From a virus, in the IMG/VR virus record IMGVR_UViG_3300042455_001086, positions 1 to 64,000 of that record: a stretch of DNA of 64,000 nt. One strand, given 5' to 3'. Position 1 is the stretch's first letter. Each line of letters opens with the position of its first letter. This document shows, piece after piece, positions 18,525 through 28,481 of this stretch. The position numbers and the translations under genes were made by a program. The notes below the pieces were generated by a model that saw only the letters and a program-made list of their open reading frames with translations, searched no databases and had not been told where the DNA came from.

Positions 18525-19475
18525 TTAAATTGTTGGGTAACATAAAGTTGTTACAAGGTTTTCTACTTCATAACCACCATCAAAAACCCAATTATCAAAC
18601 GTAGGACATAAAACATCAGCACTATTTGTATAAACAATATTATCTAAAGCTACTCCTTGTATTATTATTAGCCAATAAGTTTCATTCCAAAATATTTCAA
18701 TAAATACTGGAGCATCTGGATCGAAAGCATATTTATTTCTTCCATTAACTATTTCATCTGATTTTGGTACATCATATTCATAATCAACACCATTATAAGT
18801 AAAAGATACACGAATACATTCATCACAACTTATAGGTATTGGTGTTGGTGTAGGAGTAGGTGTTAGACCACATTCAGAAACTACAAATGATTCAAAAATA
18901 CTACCTTCTTGTATTGTGTATATCCCAAAAGGACAAAATGTATCGGATTCTAAATTTGCTTGGTAGAAGGGTCCTTCCCCATCTACATTTTCAACAACCC
19001 AATTTATATCGCCTTCAAAATCATTTCTCCAATATATTATATTGGTTTCTTCATTTACCTCGAATGAATAAACATTTTTACCATTATATGATTCAGGTTC
19101 TTTTATTACATTAACCGTAACAGGTTCTTCACCTATTAATTGATATGTAACTTGTATGCAGTCACAACTTATAGGTATTGGTGTCGGTGTAGGGGTAGGT
19201 GTTGGCGTTATATTACAAATATCCCAAACTAGTTTGAAGTTATCTTGTGTTATAATATCTTCATAAAATTGTGTTTCAATTCTACAAGTTTCTAAAGTTG
19301 GTATTGGTGTTGGTGTTGGGGTTGGAATTTCTTCACCATCAATAAATTCATCTAATTTTCTTTCTTTTTTAATATCTGGGATAAATTTTAATACGGAATA
19401 AATTGGTTCTCCATCAACAACCAATCTTGATCCACCAATCAATCTGCCAGATTTTTTTCGTCTTTCTAACCCCAT
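18525..19475 (-). CDS. Modular protein with TPTPTP linkers
   Basis: 316 residues. Three (TP)n linkers, each ending in TPIP, separate two or three cysteine-containing beta domains, two of which start ISCDxCI (repeats of about 100 residues). The N-terminus is basic (LERRKKSGRLIGG). There is no signal peptide. TP linkers between small domains are common in surface-exposed Bacteroidetes and phage proteins. It lies between terminase and portal, which is unusual; a head decoration or neck-fibre role is a guess. Confidence 0.6.
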   Translation of the reverse strand: MGLERRKKSGRLIGGSRLVVDGEPIYSVLKFIPDIKKERKLDEFIDGEEIPTPTPTPIPTLETCRIETQFYEDIITQDNFKLVWDICNITPTPTPTPTPIPISCDCIQVTYQLIGEEPVTVNVIKEPESYNGKNVYSFEVNEETNIIYWRNDFEGDINWVVENVDGEGPFYQANLESDTFCPFGIYTIQEGSIFESFVVSECGLTPTPTPTPIPISCDECIRVSFTYNGVDYEYDVPKSDEIVNGRNKYAFDPDAPVFIEIFWNETYWLIIIQGVALDNIVYTNSADVLCPTFDNWVFDGGYEVENLVTTLCYPTI

Positions 19476-19486
19476 ATAGATAAATA

Positions 19487-22400
19487 CTATCTTTTACCAA
19501 ATAACCAACCATATTCCATATAATCTCTTCTTGACGGTCCGGAATTATTTCTATTAAATCTATCGTTATTAACTCCCATATTTGGTATTACAGGATCAAA
19601 ATGAATTTGTTTTCCAATATTATCATTATTTGCAACAGTCCAAGATTCAATCATTATTTTTGTTTTTTCTGTAACTTTTTCAAGTTTTGAGAATGATGAC
19701 TCACCAACATATATTGCCATTGATATACCCATTATAAGATCATCGTGTTGTCCTTTTTGGTGATCTGGCCTTCCGTTTATATAGACAAACGTATTCATCT
19801 CATTATACAAACGAACACTTCTGATTTTAAATTTATGTCTTACATATTCCTCAAATGCCGCAATAATTTGAACTCTTTTGTTATTAAAATTTATTCCTGG
19901 TATTTTATCTGCCGATGTTTTATTAACAGCCCAAATATTCATAGAATCAACACCATCAATATAAAGGTTTTTATATCCAAGTTCTTGCATTTTTCTTACA
20001 GTTGTGATTCCCATACCACCGGTGATATCCACAACACAAAATGCGTTATACATTATCCCCCATTTATACGCAATTTCAGCTAAAGCATCAGGAGGGATCT
20101 TTCCAACATATTCTAATACTTGTTCTCTTTCATCAAAATCAATAATCTGGAGTGAGGAAAAGTCCTCACTATCACCACGAGAAACATCACAGTTGTGTGT
20201 GGTAATGTGGTGACACATAAAAGTATGTGTTTCACACTCAAAGTTATACACATTTCCAGTAAATTGATTCTTATCAATATCTTTAATCCTAAAGTAAATA
20301 TATTTATTATCCTTACTAAAATGACACCCACTTATAATCCTTTTATTATTAATACTAAAATCACTTAACTCAAATCTATTTAATTTGGGGTCAAGTTTAT
20401 CATTATTCAAAATTTTAATTAAATCCAAACTATCTTGATTTGATAATGATAAACTGTATGTTTCTTTATGTTTTATAGTTTTACCCTTTATTTGTGATTG
20501 TTTTTCATTTCGTAACTTACTTAACGATGAAACAACACCAAATGAAAACAATATGTCTTGGATTGACTCCAATAGTTCCAAATTTATACTAACAAATGTT
20601 ATTTTAGAATTTACTTTACCTTTTTTTTTGGTTTTCAACCAACAACCGTCACTAGCTAAATAACCTTTTATCAATTCAATTTTATATTCTTTAGGTATAA
20701 ATTTAACCCATTCTGATATTTTTTTACCATATGAATATTTACCAAAATTTTCTAATATAAAATGATATAGAAATTTTGAATTAAACACTAATTCATAACT
20801 ATTCTGATCTTTATCAAAAAATGACGGACTTCTGTCAAATAATCTTTTTATTATATTTTTTGTTTTATCCAAATAATACAAATCTTTAGAATCAAAACAG
20901 ATATTTATTGTAAAACTATGACCAACATCATACATACAACCATCACCTAACCACATACCTATAAACCACCAAAAATCTTTATCCTTTAATGGTGATTTAA
21001 TATTAAAATCGGTTCTAATATTTTCAGAAATAACCCATTTATCCTCTAATATATTTTCAATTTCTTTATTATAAATATTCGGAGTTTTAACCCAATCACC
21101 AACCTCAACTTCCTCAACCCTTGTGTATTTAAAATTAAAATCCCAATATCTTTCATTAAAATCTAATGAATTATGTTTTTTACTATAATTACGTTTTAAA
21201 ACTGGATTACTTATTAACAACGGATGTTCTTTTGTGAATGTCGTTTTTCTAAAAGTGTTGTCGACCTTAATTGTAAAAATATCCTCATCAACGACTGGGT
21301 ATATTTGTTTATTATAAATCTTAACATATTCACCATTTTCACTAACTAACTTATCATCTAATGTAACATCTTCAATATTTTTTAACCCACAATCAGTTAA
21401 TACTTTTTCACTAGGTGGCAAACAACCTAAAATGTATTTATGTCCCGGTACTGGTTCTTTCCAAATCCAAAGAGCATTACCCATCATTTTTGTTGGAGCT
21501 TCTTGTATTGTGTTTTGTTTTATGTAATCAAGTTGTTTTCCGTCAAATACATTATCTCCAGACCCTAAAAATTCACAATTTAACTCTTGGTTAATTTTTC
21601 TTTTATCGTATTTTAATTTTTTAACCATCTTCTCATACCAAGTAGAACATGGTTTATATCCTTGTGAAAAATATTCTCTTATTTTCTCATAATCCCTATT
21701 ATATGGATCCGAGTCCTCAAATGATATATTCCCAGAATGATCTCTTTCATCTTTATTAAGTAGATAATCAACCATATCATCAGTTGGAACTAAATATAAA
21801 TCTTTTGAATATCTTGGGTCTTTCCACCAAAACATTTCAGAAATTTTAAAATTGTTAATTCCTTTATTTGCCTGATTATATATTTCATAATAAATTGGAT
21901 CATAACCGTTTGGTGTTGAAACAACAATAACTTTACCACCGGTAGATAGGGACGCCATACAAGCTGCCCAGAAATCACCATCAGCTTCGATAAACGCCGC
22001 CTCATCAAATACAAGTATTGTTGGTGTATAACCCCTCAACGCATCTCGTGATGTTGCAACAGCTTTAACTTCACAACCATTTGTTAGTTTATAGTGTCTT
22101 TGTGAGTTTTTATCAGCTGAAAATCCGGTTCCAACCCAAGAAGGCCATTGTTCTACAAAGGCTCTAATTTTATTTGCCATCTCCATTGATGTATCAAGTT
22201 TGTTGGCAATAATCAATATTTTTTCTGGTCGTTCTTTTTTTGCAAAAACCAGTCTTTTTGATATCCAAGCAGCGGTTACTGTTGATACACCAGCCTGACG
22301 ATATTTTAAAGCTATATTTTCTTCAAAATCTTCATAATCTTTAAGTAGTGATATTTGATCTGGAAATAACTCTAATGGTACATATTTGGAAACGGTATTA

Positions 22401-22492
22401 TCATATGTTTGTAAATATGTTCTTAAAGCATATGGAGTGTCTTTCATACATCTCACATACTCCAACATCACCTGTTCTTTTGTTAAACCCAT
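19487..22492 (-). CDS. Large terminase subunit (gp17-like) with one intein
   Basis: 1001 residues, about 590 after splicing. ATPase domain: a deviant Walker A ALKYRQAGVSTVTAAW (Lys placed before RQ, as in some terminases), Walker B ILVFDEAAF, and motif III VVSTPNG. The nuclease domain begins HKYILG | CDVSRGDSEDFS, with the first catalytic Asp right after the intein, and continues VVDITGGMG and DHQKGQHDDLIMGISMA. It packages DNA through the portal. It lies upstream of the portal with one gene between. Confidence 0.92.
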   Translation of the reverse strand: MGLTKEQVMLEYVRCMKDTPYALRTYLQTYDNTVSKYVPLELFPDQISLLKDYEDFEENIALKYRQAGVSTVTAAWISKRLVFAKKERPEKILIIANKLDTSMEMANKIRAFVEQWPSWVGTGFSADKNSQRHYKLTNGCEVKAVATSRDALRGYTPTILVFDEAAFIEADGDFWAACMASLSTGGKVIVVSTPNGYDPIYYEIYNQANKGINNFKISEMFWWKDPRYSKDLYLVPTDDMVDYLLNKDERDHSGNISFEDSDPYNRDYEKIREYFSQGYKPCSTWYEKMVKKLKYDKRKINQELNCEFLGSGDNVFDGKQLDYIKQNTIQEAPTKMMGNALWIWKEPVPGHKYILGCLPPSEKVLTDCGLKNIEDVTLDDKLVSENGEYVKIYNKQIYPVVDEDIFTIKVDNTFRKTTFTKEHPLLISNPVLKRNYSKKHNSLDFNERYWDFNFKYTRVEEVEVGDWVKTPNIYNKEIENILEDKWVISENIRTDFNIKSPLKDKDFWWFIGMWLGDGCMYDVGHSFTINICFDSKDLYYLDKTKNIIKRLFDRSPSFFDKDQNSYELVFNSKFLYHFILENFGKYSYGKKISEWVKFIPKEYKIELIKGYLASDGCWLKTKKKGKVNSKITFVSINLELLESIQDILFSFGVVSSLSKLRNEKQSQIKGKTIKHKETYSLSLSNQDSLDLIKILNNDKLDPKLNRFELSDFSINNKRIISGCHFSKDNKYIYFRIKDIDKNQFTGNVYNFECETHTFMCHHITTHNCDVSRGDSEDFSSLQIIDFDEREQVLEYVGKIPPDALAEIAYKWGIMYNAFCVVDITGGMGITTVRKMQELGYKNLYIDGVDSMNIWAVNKTSADKIPGINFNNKRVQIIAAFEEYVRHKFKIRSVRLYNEMNTFVYINGRPDHQKGQHDDLIMGISMAIYVGESSFSKLEKVTEKTKIMIESWTVANNDNIGKQIHFDPVIPNMGVNNDRFNRNNSGPSRRDYMEYGWLFGKR
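20192..21424 (-). other. LAGLIDADG intein in terminase nuclease domain
   Basis: Residues 357-767 (411 aa), Cys1. Block B: TFTKEHPLL. Two dodecapeptides: FIGMWLGDGC and LIKGYLASDGC. C-terminal block: VYNFECETHTFMCHHITTHN, with +1 Cys. It is inserted one residue before the catalytic Asp of the DVSRGD motif, so unspliced protein cannot be an active packaging nuclease. Confidence 0.9.
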
Positions 22493-22514
22493 AAAGATAT
22501 TTTAATATAAATAT

Positions 22515-22547
22515 CAAAACCCCCAAATATAATAGATGGGGGTTTAA
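22515..22547 (-). terminator. Intrinsic terminator upstream of terminase
   Basis: Stem AAACCCCC/GGGGGTTT with a ~13-nt loop, after the small gene ending at 22571 and before the terminase start. Confidence 0.7.
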
Positions 22548-22570
22548 AAATATTCTAAAATAAATAATTA

Positions 22571-22678
22571 CTAAGCCGGTACCGCTGGTTGTCGTAAAGG
22601 TATTGTAACTGTAATTATTTTATTATTAGGTAATTTAACATCAAATTTAATGTAACTATTTTCAGGTGTTGTCTTCAT
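22571..22678 (-). CDS. Very small protein (35 aa)
   Basis: An ATG at 22678 gives a 35-residue protein of beta-like composition, ending PAVPA. It is the third of three consecutive minus-strand genes whose products all end in Pro-Ala and which have the same A/T-rich leader. Probably real because of spacing and leader; function unknown. Confidence 0.5.
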   Translation of the reverse strand: MKTTPENSYIKFDVKLPNNKIITVTIPLRQPAVPA

Positions 22679-22711
22679 TTTTTTAATTTTCTTTTATTGT
22701 TTATTTTCTAG

Positions 22712-22999
22712 TTATGCTGGTATTTGTAGTTTAAAAGCACATCCACCAGTTGGTTTTTGATCAATCACAACTTCAATATCTGAATATTCTAAAAGTCCAA
22801 GACTTCCAACTAATTCTTCATCCCTATTTGATGCTGTAATTATCACACCATATTGGTTTAATAACTGTTGTGCTGTTAATTTTTGTGAAATCTCACCATT
22901 ACCATCTATCCAATATGTTCCTACTTGAACTTGGAAACTTCCTTCAACAATTGTTGATCCTTTTGGAAGTAATATTTTTTCTGTAAAACTTTGTCCCAT
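22712..22999 (-). CDS. Small hypothetical protein
   Basis: 95 residues, predicted beta-rich (FQVQVGTYWIDGNGEI), ending QIPA. The leader TTAAAAAAATAAAAAT and C-terminal Pro-Ala are shared with its two neighbours, suggesting a small operon. No family recognised; a head-decoration or neck protein is possible. Confidence 0.55.
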   Translation of the reverse strand: MGQSFTEKILLPKGSTIVEGSFQVQVGTYWIDGNGEISQKLTAQQLLNQYGVIITASNRDEELVGSLGLLEYSDIEVVIDQKPTGGCAFKLQIPA

Positions 23000-23033
23000 A
23001 TTTTTATTTTTTTAATTTTTATTTATTTATTTA

Positions 23034-23318
23034 CTAAGCCGGTCCTCCTACATCAGTGCGAACACCAATATGGATTAAACCATTATTATCTTCGTAGAAT
23101 GAAAAAGGTTGGTTTGATAAGTTCCCAGAATTTAAAACTGATCCATCACCATAAAATAAATTGTTTTCAATTCCATAAAGATTAATAACACCACCGCTTT
23201 GATCCCCATTCAGTTGTAATGGAATCCAAATGTTTGTAAGAGATCCTTCTTTACCAGTAACCTCATTTCCGTCAACAAAAACTTCGGTTGCTATTAGTTT
23301 ATCAATTTTTAAAGGCAT
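23034..23318 (-). CDS. Small hypothetical protein
   Basis: 94 residues, beta-rich and Gly/Asn-rich (NIWIPLQLNGDQSGGV), ending GGPA. First gene of the three-gene set upstream of the terminase. No family recognised. Confidence 0.55.
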   Translation of the reverse strand: MPLKIDKLIATEVFVDGNEVTGKEGSLTNIWIPLQLNGDQSGGVINLYGIENNLFYGDGSVLNSGNLSNQPFSFYEDNNGLIHIGVRTDVGGPA

Positions 23319-23398
23319 ATTTTTTTGTTTTTTAAATTGTTTATTTACTAATAAATATTTACAATTTTATAAAATTTAATATTTTTTATTTTTTTATT

Positions 23399-23433
23399 AA
23401 AAATAAAAAACCCCACCGGTTGGTAGGGTTTTA
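23399..23433 (-). terminator. Intrinsic terminator
   Basis: Stem AAAACCCTACC/GGTGGGGTTTT (with wobble) followed by a T-rich run on the minus strand, 20 bp after the gene at 23452. Confidence 0.75.
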
Positions 23434-23451
23434 ATTATTCTTATATATTAC

Positions 23452-24726
23452 TTATAATCCCAATTGAGAAAGAATATCATCATCTTCTTCGTCCTCTTCT
23501 TCGTCTTCGTCATTTTCTTCTAACTCTCTTACAAGTTCATCAACCATTCTTTGTATTTTTTGTTTTCCAGATGGTTTTTCTTCTAAAATTTCCTTAAATA
23601 AGTCAAAAAATTCTTTAGCCGGCATAGCACTTATTTTACTAAAAAGATATAGTTGAATGTGTTTTTTATCTTCATCACTTAAAATGTCAATTGGATATGA
23701 TCTTTGTAATAATTCCCAAAATACTGGACCTAACTTTAAATCCCAAGCTTCAGCTGGAACTGTATCTTCAGCTGCCATAACCATTTCAGCTTGTCTTGGG
23801 TCATCTGGTAATCCTTGTGTCCCAAGTATTTCGTGAACACCTTTAATAAGTTCATGAACTAATGTCGGAAAATTAACTCCTCTTGCGATTACTGTTGGTG
23901 GATCTGTTGTATCGTCAATTTCTGATGTTCCAGCTTCACTACCTCCTTGTGCTGACATTGCGGCTAAAGTTTGTTCTGGATACAACCAGTATAAGTGGTC
24001 TATAATAGCAGTTGATAAACTATAATATTCAATTAAATCTGGGTGAATGTCATTTAATTTTTCTGAAACCAAATGATACATATATTGTCCCTTTTTTGCT
24101 GCACCACCAATAAGAGCGTTAATCATTCTTCTTTTTGCTCTCTCCATATCAAAATTATCCATAGCATCCAAAAAAGCCTCAACATCATTTTCGTGTTTTT
24201 GCGCATTTTTAAATGCTTGTGTCATGTCTTCTCGTGAAGGTTCTTCAGCTTGTCTTCTCATTCTTTCATTTGACTCACTTTGACCCATACCAACAAGTTT
24301 TGCGTCAAATTGTAATTGTCCCGAAGGAATACCCAATTCTTTTTTAACCAATTCAACGGCCATATTTTCAAGATCTTCTTTATGTTGAGATTCAATTCTT
24401 GAAGTTTGGTTGATTGCTTGTGAAACCAACATCAATAAACTCACCATAGGATTACGACTCGTAAGTTGAGAAGTTGTTCCGGTTGTTCTTTGTAGAATAG
24501 TTCTTAATTTACTAACAGTATCTTTAAACCTTTTTGAAGAAATAAGTTCAACAAAATCTCTATCCATTTTTGGCATTGCCGGATGTTTTGAATATGGAGT
24601 TTCCTTACCCAATATTTTTCTTTCAATACTTGGATCCATTCTTTCTGGACCGTCATAATCAATCGGAGCTTCTTTTAAAACTCTTTTTACAATGTTGTCA
24701 ATTTCTCTATTTGTAATATTTCTCAT
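23452..24726 (-). CDS. Virion-associated protein with predicted capsid-targeting leader
   Basis: 424 residues. The leader EIDNIVKRVLKE|APID fits the shared pattern (L-K-E|A). The body is helical, with a segment FPTLVHELIKGVHEI around residue 280 that superficially resembles an HExxxxxxE zinc motif; I do not call it a protease. The C-terminus is a run of D/E ending DDDILSQLGL. It lies in the block upstream of the terminase. Probably an internal or core structural protein. Confidence 0.65.
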   Translation of the reverse strand: MRNITNREIDNIVKRVLKEAPIDYDGPERMDPSIERKILGKETPYSKHPAMPKMDRDFVELISSKRFKDTVSKLRTILQRTTGTTSQLTSRNPMVSLLMLVSQAINQTSRIESQHKEDLENMAVELVKKELGIPSGQLQFDAKLVGMGQSESNERMRRQAEEPSREDMTQAFKNAQKHENDVEAFLDAMDNFDMERAKRRMINALIGGAAKKGQYMYHLVSEKLNDIHPDLIEYYSLSTAIIDHLYWLYPEQTLAAMSAQGGSEAGTSEIDDTTDPPTVIARGVNFPTLVHELIKGVHEILGTQGLPDDPRQAEMVMAAEDTVPAEAWDLKLGPVFWELLQRSYPIDILSDEDKKHIQLYLFSKISAMPAKEFFDLFKEILEEKPSGKQKIQRMVDELVRELEENDEDEEEDEEDDDILSQLGL

Positions 24727-24732
24727 TTTAAA

Positions 24733-25806
24733 TTATTTTAAATTAACTCCAAGTTTATCCCAAGTTAAGAAGTTCGGTAAAGATGATTTTCCTGCTTTTG
24801 GTGCCGGTTTATGTTTTGGTTCAAAAGGATTTTTCTTCCCTGGATTTTTTTCTTTTGTTCTTTCCTTTGTTCCCGGTTTCGTTGGTGCTATAGTTTGTTC
24901 ATTATATTCGCCTTTTCCTGCTTTTGGTGCCGGTTTATGTTTTGGTTCAAAAGGATTTTTCTTCCCTGGATTTTTTTCTTTTTTGTCTGTATCTGTATCC
25001 GGTTTTGTTCTTGTTTTTTCTTTTGTTTCTTCTGACATTTCTCCACCCATAGAGAACATTCTTCCAATTGGTTTTTTCATTTCTTTTCCTTCGTCTTGTG
25101 AAAACATACTATTTTTTTTAGGTTGTTTCAACATAAAAGACTCAGAATTTTTTCTCTCATTAACAGATTGAATTAATTTTCCTTTTGTCATCGCAGGATT
25201 GATATAATCACCTAACATCTCAACAATTCTGTTTTCCAAAAACTTCTCATAATTTTCTTTTGTTGTTTTCTTTTTAACAGTTTTTTCTGGATGTTTTTTC
25301 TCCGGCATATCTTTGTATTGTTTTTTTGATGTACTATCAGAAAATTCTTTAGCCATCTTACACCATTTTTCTTTTGTTTTTCCGGTTGAGTTATTACACT
25401 TAGCCCAGAATAACCCTTGTTGTGCTTTAGATTCAAATTTTTCATTCATTTCACCTTCAGTTGTTGGCATACCATCAGCAGTAGCATCCGGATCATTAAC
25501 AATGTCCATTGTTTCGTCTTCTGTCATTTCACCTTCAGCTTGAGTAACCACAAGTTTTCCACCTTCAAGACCAACCATTGTTTTTTTGGAAGGATCTGTT
25601 GGTGGTGGAATAGCTGCTGGTTTTCCACCTTGTAAATTAGTAATCGGTGTTGAATATTTAATCTCGGTACTTTGTTGTTTTGTCCATTGTTCGGAAACAA
25701 TGAATCTTTTAGCCAAAACTTCAATTTGTGATAAGTTCAAATTTTCAATCGTGTTTGCTTTAATACCGTTTTCCAATAACACTTTTATGTATTCTTTAGT
25801 TTTCAT
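24733..25806 (-). CDS. Lys/Pro-rich repetitive protein
   Basis: 357 residues from the ATG at 25806; an alternative start at 25824 overlaps the upstream gene further. The N-terminus (YIKVLLENGI...FIVSEQW) resembles the second leader class, which ends in ISEQ. The middle has a cysteine pair (FWAKCNNSTGKTKEKWCK) like those of short processed domains. The C-terminal third has two copies of EKNPGKKNPFEPKHKP. Very basic, so DNA binding inside the head is possible. Confidence 0.6.
   Translation of the reverse strand: MKTKEYIKVLLENGIKANTIENLNLSQIEVLAKRFIVSEQWTKQQSTEIKYSTPITNLQGGKPAAIPPPTDPSKKTMVGLEGGKLVVTQAEGEMTEDETMDIVNDPDATADGMPTTEGEMNEKFESKAQQGLFWAKCNNSTGKTKEKWCKMAKEFSDSTSKKQYKDMPEKKHPEKTVKKKTTKENYEKFLENRIVEMLGDYINPAMTKGKLIQSVNERKNSESFMLKQPKKNSMFSQDEGKEMKKPIGRMFSMGGEMSEETKEKTRTKPDTDTDKKEKNPGKKNPFEPKHKPAPKAGKGEYNEQTIAPTKPGTKERTKEKNPGKKNPFEPKHKPAPKAGKSSLPNFLTWDKLGVNLK
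24787..24982 (-). repeat. 70-bp direct repeat
   Basis: 24787-24856 and 24913-24982 are near-identical, 126 bp apart in frame, and encode the duplicated Lys/Pro-rich motif. Confidence 0.85.
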
Positions 25807-26203
25807 AAACCATTTTTTTTTCAAATTCTAAAATTATGTCTCTTTCGTACAATTTGTCTTTTACTTCCTGTTCTGTTTCACCAAATTTAAAAACCAATCT
25901 TTTAACAACAGAAAAATCAACATCATTACTTTCTTTTTCCCATCCCAAACATAAAACACCATCCATTGAATCCAAAACAGAAAAAACATCAGACTCTTGA
26001 ACCAAATCTAATGTTATATTCCCTTTATGTAATATCCCAACCTTTTTGATGTATTCAATGTCCGGTGGTGATGGGTAACCATTTGCTGGTCTTGTTTCCC
26101 AATTTTCACCCCAAACTTCAGTTGTGTCGGAAAAAATAAATTCATAAATATTCTCACCCTTATAATTAGGACCCAAACCATTTATGTAAATTAAATAATT
26201 CAT
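25796..26203 (-). CDS. Hypothetical protein
   Basis: 135 residues, acidic, mixed alpha/beta (TEVWGENWETRPANGYPSPP in the first half). It overlaps the upstream gene by 4 bp and the downstream gene by 11 bp, so it is translationally coupled in the head operon. No family recognised. Confidence 0.6.
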   Translation of the reverse strand: MNYLIYINGLGPNYKGENIYEFIFSDTTEVWGENWETRPANGYPSPPDIEYIKKVGILHKGNITLDLVQESDVFSVLDSMDGVLCLGWEKESNDVDFSVVKRLVFKFGETEQEVKDKLYERDIILEFEKKMVYEN

Positions 26204-27648
26204 AGTAATTTTCCAGTAGGTGAAACTCTATAATTTTTATTTTTATTTTGGAAAATCAAATTTCCAGTTTTTGATTTTCCTAATAAATTTGATGTTGGGT
26301 ATTGCTCAATAAACTTTAAAGAAGCTCTTTCTTGTGAAATACTCTCTGAAAGATTTTTGATTCTTTTTGAAGTAAGATTTATATTTTTTTCAATTTTTTT
26401 TCTATTTTCTTCTTCTTTTACTAAAATTTCGTTTTCGTCTATTTTGAAGTAGCTTGAAATTATTTTATCAACCTTTGACTCACCGAATGTTCCGTGTGCT
26501 AAATGTCTATGTCTTTTACCGGCAGCTCCGTGTTTTGGATAATCATCACCTTCTTCCATCATTTGGTCGGCAACATTTGCTGTATAAGCACCTTTAAACT
26601 TATTTGTAAAAGCATCTGAAAGATTTTCATAACCTTCTTCTAATTCTGGTTCTATTGCTGCCTCAGCATTACCTTCTGGTGGTACTGGTGCTCCTTCTAA
26701 TCCTGGTTCTGGCATTCCACCTTCTTCACCACCCATTTCTTCACCGGCCATTTCTTCTGGATCCATCCCTTCTTCTTCACCTTCAATTTCCTCACCTTCT
26801 AATCTGTCAATAATTTCATCAACATCTTCATCATCTAAAACATCCAATTCAAGGGACGATAAAATTGAGTTGATAATATATTTTGTATCATCAGAAGTCA
26901 TTTCTTCCTCTTCTGTGTATTTTCTAATTTTTTGTGTTAATCTACCTGTAAGTTTTTGAATTGACTTAAAAGAAACCTCTTCTTTTTTATCACCTTCAGT
27001 TTCACCTTCTGGTTCTTCCATATCCATATCTGGCTCTTCCATTGGAACTTCATCACCCGCAACCATATCTGGTTCTGCTGGTGCTGCCGTAGGGTCAACT
27101 GGAGCAGGAGCCGTAGTTGCAGTCGGATCAACTGGAGCAGGAGCTGGAACGGCAGTTGGGTCAACAGCTTGTTCACCCAATTCAGCTGTAGGAGCTGTCG
27201 CACCACTTACTGGTGTTGATACTTGAGCTGGCGTTGCCTCCTTTTTATCGGAACTTGGTGTTTTTAAAAAGTATTGTTTATCCTTTTTTTTTTCGTCTTG
27301 CTCAAACAAAGAAATACCTTTTTTATTACCGTGAAGAGTGTTTAACTCTTTGGTTATAATATTCAATCTTTTTAAAGCTTCAGAATATGATCTATAATAT
27401 TTTCTTTCCTGTATTGGTTCAATATAGTCAGTTTCATTTTCATTTATCGCAGATTTGATAATATACCCCAACTTCTCTCTTACAATAGCATAAACATTTC
27501 CATCAGCAAGTTTAACGGTGTATTCTGTGTTTCTATTCTCATTTACCGGATTTGGTATGTTTTCGTTATATGTGGCAATTTCCATAATTCTACGAATTTT
27601 GTCCATCCCTTGTAACTTTTCACTTCCGATAGGTCTTAATCCTCCCAT
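26200..27648 (-). CDS. Acidic Pro/Ala-rich structural-type protein
   Basis: 482 residues. The N-terminal ~130 residues are folded-looking (KLADGNVYAIVREKLGYIIK). A Pro/Ala/Thr linker with APAPVDPT repeats follows, then a long acidic stretch and a C-terminal coiled coil. It resembles the acidic scaffold in composition but lies upstream of the terminase. No family recognised; a virion core or neck protein is plausible. Confidence 0.6.
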   Translation of the reverse strand: MGGLRPIGSEKLQGMDKIRRIMEIATYNENIPNPVNENRNTEYTVKLADGNVYAIVREKLGYIIKSAINENETDYIEPIQERKYYRSYSEALKRLNIITKELNTLHGNKKGISLFEQDEKKKDKQYFLKTPSSDKKEATPAQVSTPVSGATAPTAELGEQAVDPTAVPAPAPVDPTATTAPAPVDPTAAPAEPDMVAGDEVPMEEPDMDMEEPEGETEGDKKEEVSFKSIQKLTGRLTQKIRKYTEEEEMTSDDTKYIINSILSSLELDVLDDEDVDEIIDRLEGEEIEGEEEGMDPEEMAGEEMGGEEGGMPEPGLEGAPVPPEGNAEAAIEPELEEGYENLSDAFTNKFKGAYTANVADQMMEEGDDYPKHGAAGKRHRHLAHGTFGESKVDKIISSYFKIDENEILVKEEENRKKIEKNINLTSKRIKNLSESISQERASLKFIEQYPTSNLLGKSKTGNLIFQNKNKNYRVSPTGKLL

Positions 27649-27724
27649 AATATAATTTTTTTAGTTAAATTATTTTTTCTTAATAAATATATCAATATTT
27701 AAGATTATTTTATTTTTTAATAAA

Positions 27725-28456
27725 TTATTGGTTCATAGATAATTTTTTATCTATAATATCACTTGTCAAATTATGTAATTTTTCAATATATCCGTTTCTC
27801 CTTAATATTTTGAATACCAAATTTTCAGTTGAGTATTCACCGTCTTTTTCTAGTCCGCAAGTTCTATACTTTTTTAATTTTTCTTTATATTTTTTTACTA
27901 GATTTTTAGCCGAATCAATATCTTCGTCTTTTAAGCTATCAATTAGTTCATCAATCATTTTCATCCATTGTTTAGATTTTTCTTTCAATAGACTTTTGTC
28001 AATTTCAACGGTCTCCTTTTTTGGTTTATTTGACCATTCGTCAAATAAGATAGAATAGACACCACTAGAAAAATGTGTCTCGGCTTCACTTTGAACATAT
28101 AGTTCAACTTCATAACCTTTAATTTTAATATCGTGTTTTTGATTAAATAACATTTTTTTCAAGTTGAATAATTTTTCATATAGTTCAACTTGGTTTTCTG
28201 GGTATTGTTGAAAGTTTGCAACAATGTGAAGATCAAAATCCGAATATTTTGACCAGTTGTAGTTTGATAGTGATCCGGTTAGAATAATATCTGTTATAAC
28301 AATATCAACATCTAAAAAATCGATAAATTCATATGCGATTTCTAATAATTTTTTTCTAATATCATTTTTAATTTTTGGTTCCTCCCCACTAATATCCCAG
28401 ACATTTGGATTTAGTTCTTTTTTTGGTTCAAAACTTTTAATTAAATCTTTTTCCAT
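27725..28456 (-). CDS. Nucleotidyltransferase-fold protein
   Basis: 243 residues. The motif DIILTGSLSNYNWSKYSDFD is the GS..[S]D.D signature of the minimal nucleotidyltransferase family, with a third acidic residue likely in EVELYV. The C-terminal half is helical. Similar proteins occur in T4-like marine phages next to structural genes. Substrate unknown: nucleotidyl transfer to RNA, protein or a small molecule are all possible. Confidence 0.7.
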   Translation of the reverse strand: MEKDLIKSFEPKKELNPNVWDISGEEPKIKNDIRKKLLEIAYEFIDFLDVDIVITDIILTGSLSNYNWSKYSDFDLHIVANFQQYPENQVELYEKLFNLKKMLFNQKHDIKIKGYEVELYVQSEAETHFSSGVYSILFDEWSNKPKKETVEIDKSLLKEKSKQWMKMIDELIDSLKDEDIDSAKNLVKKYKEKLKKYRTCGLEKDGEYSTENLVFKILRRNGYIEKLHNLTSDIIDKKLSMNQ

Positions 28457-28481
28457 TATATATAAATATACCAGAAATGAT

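Noticed and set aside
23452-24726. Zinc protease (VHELIKGVHEI)
   Set aside because: Spacing does not match a known HExxH family and no other catalytic context is visible.
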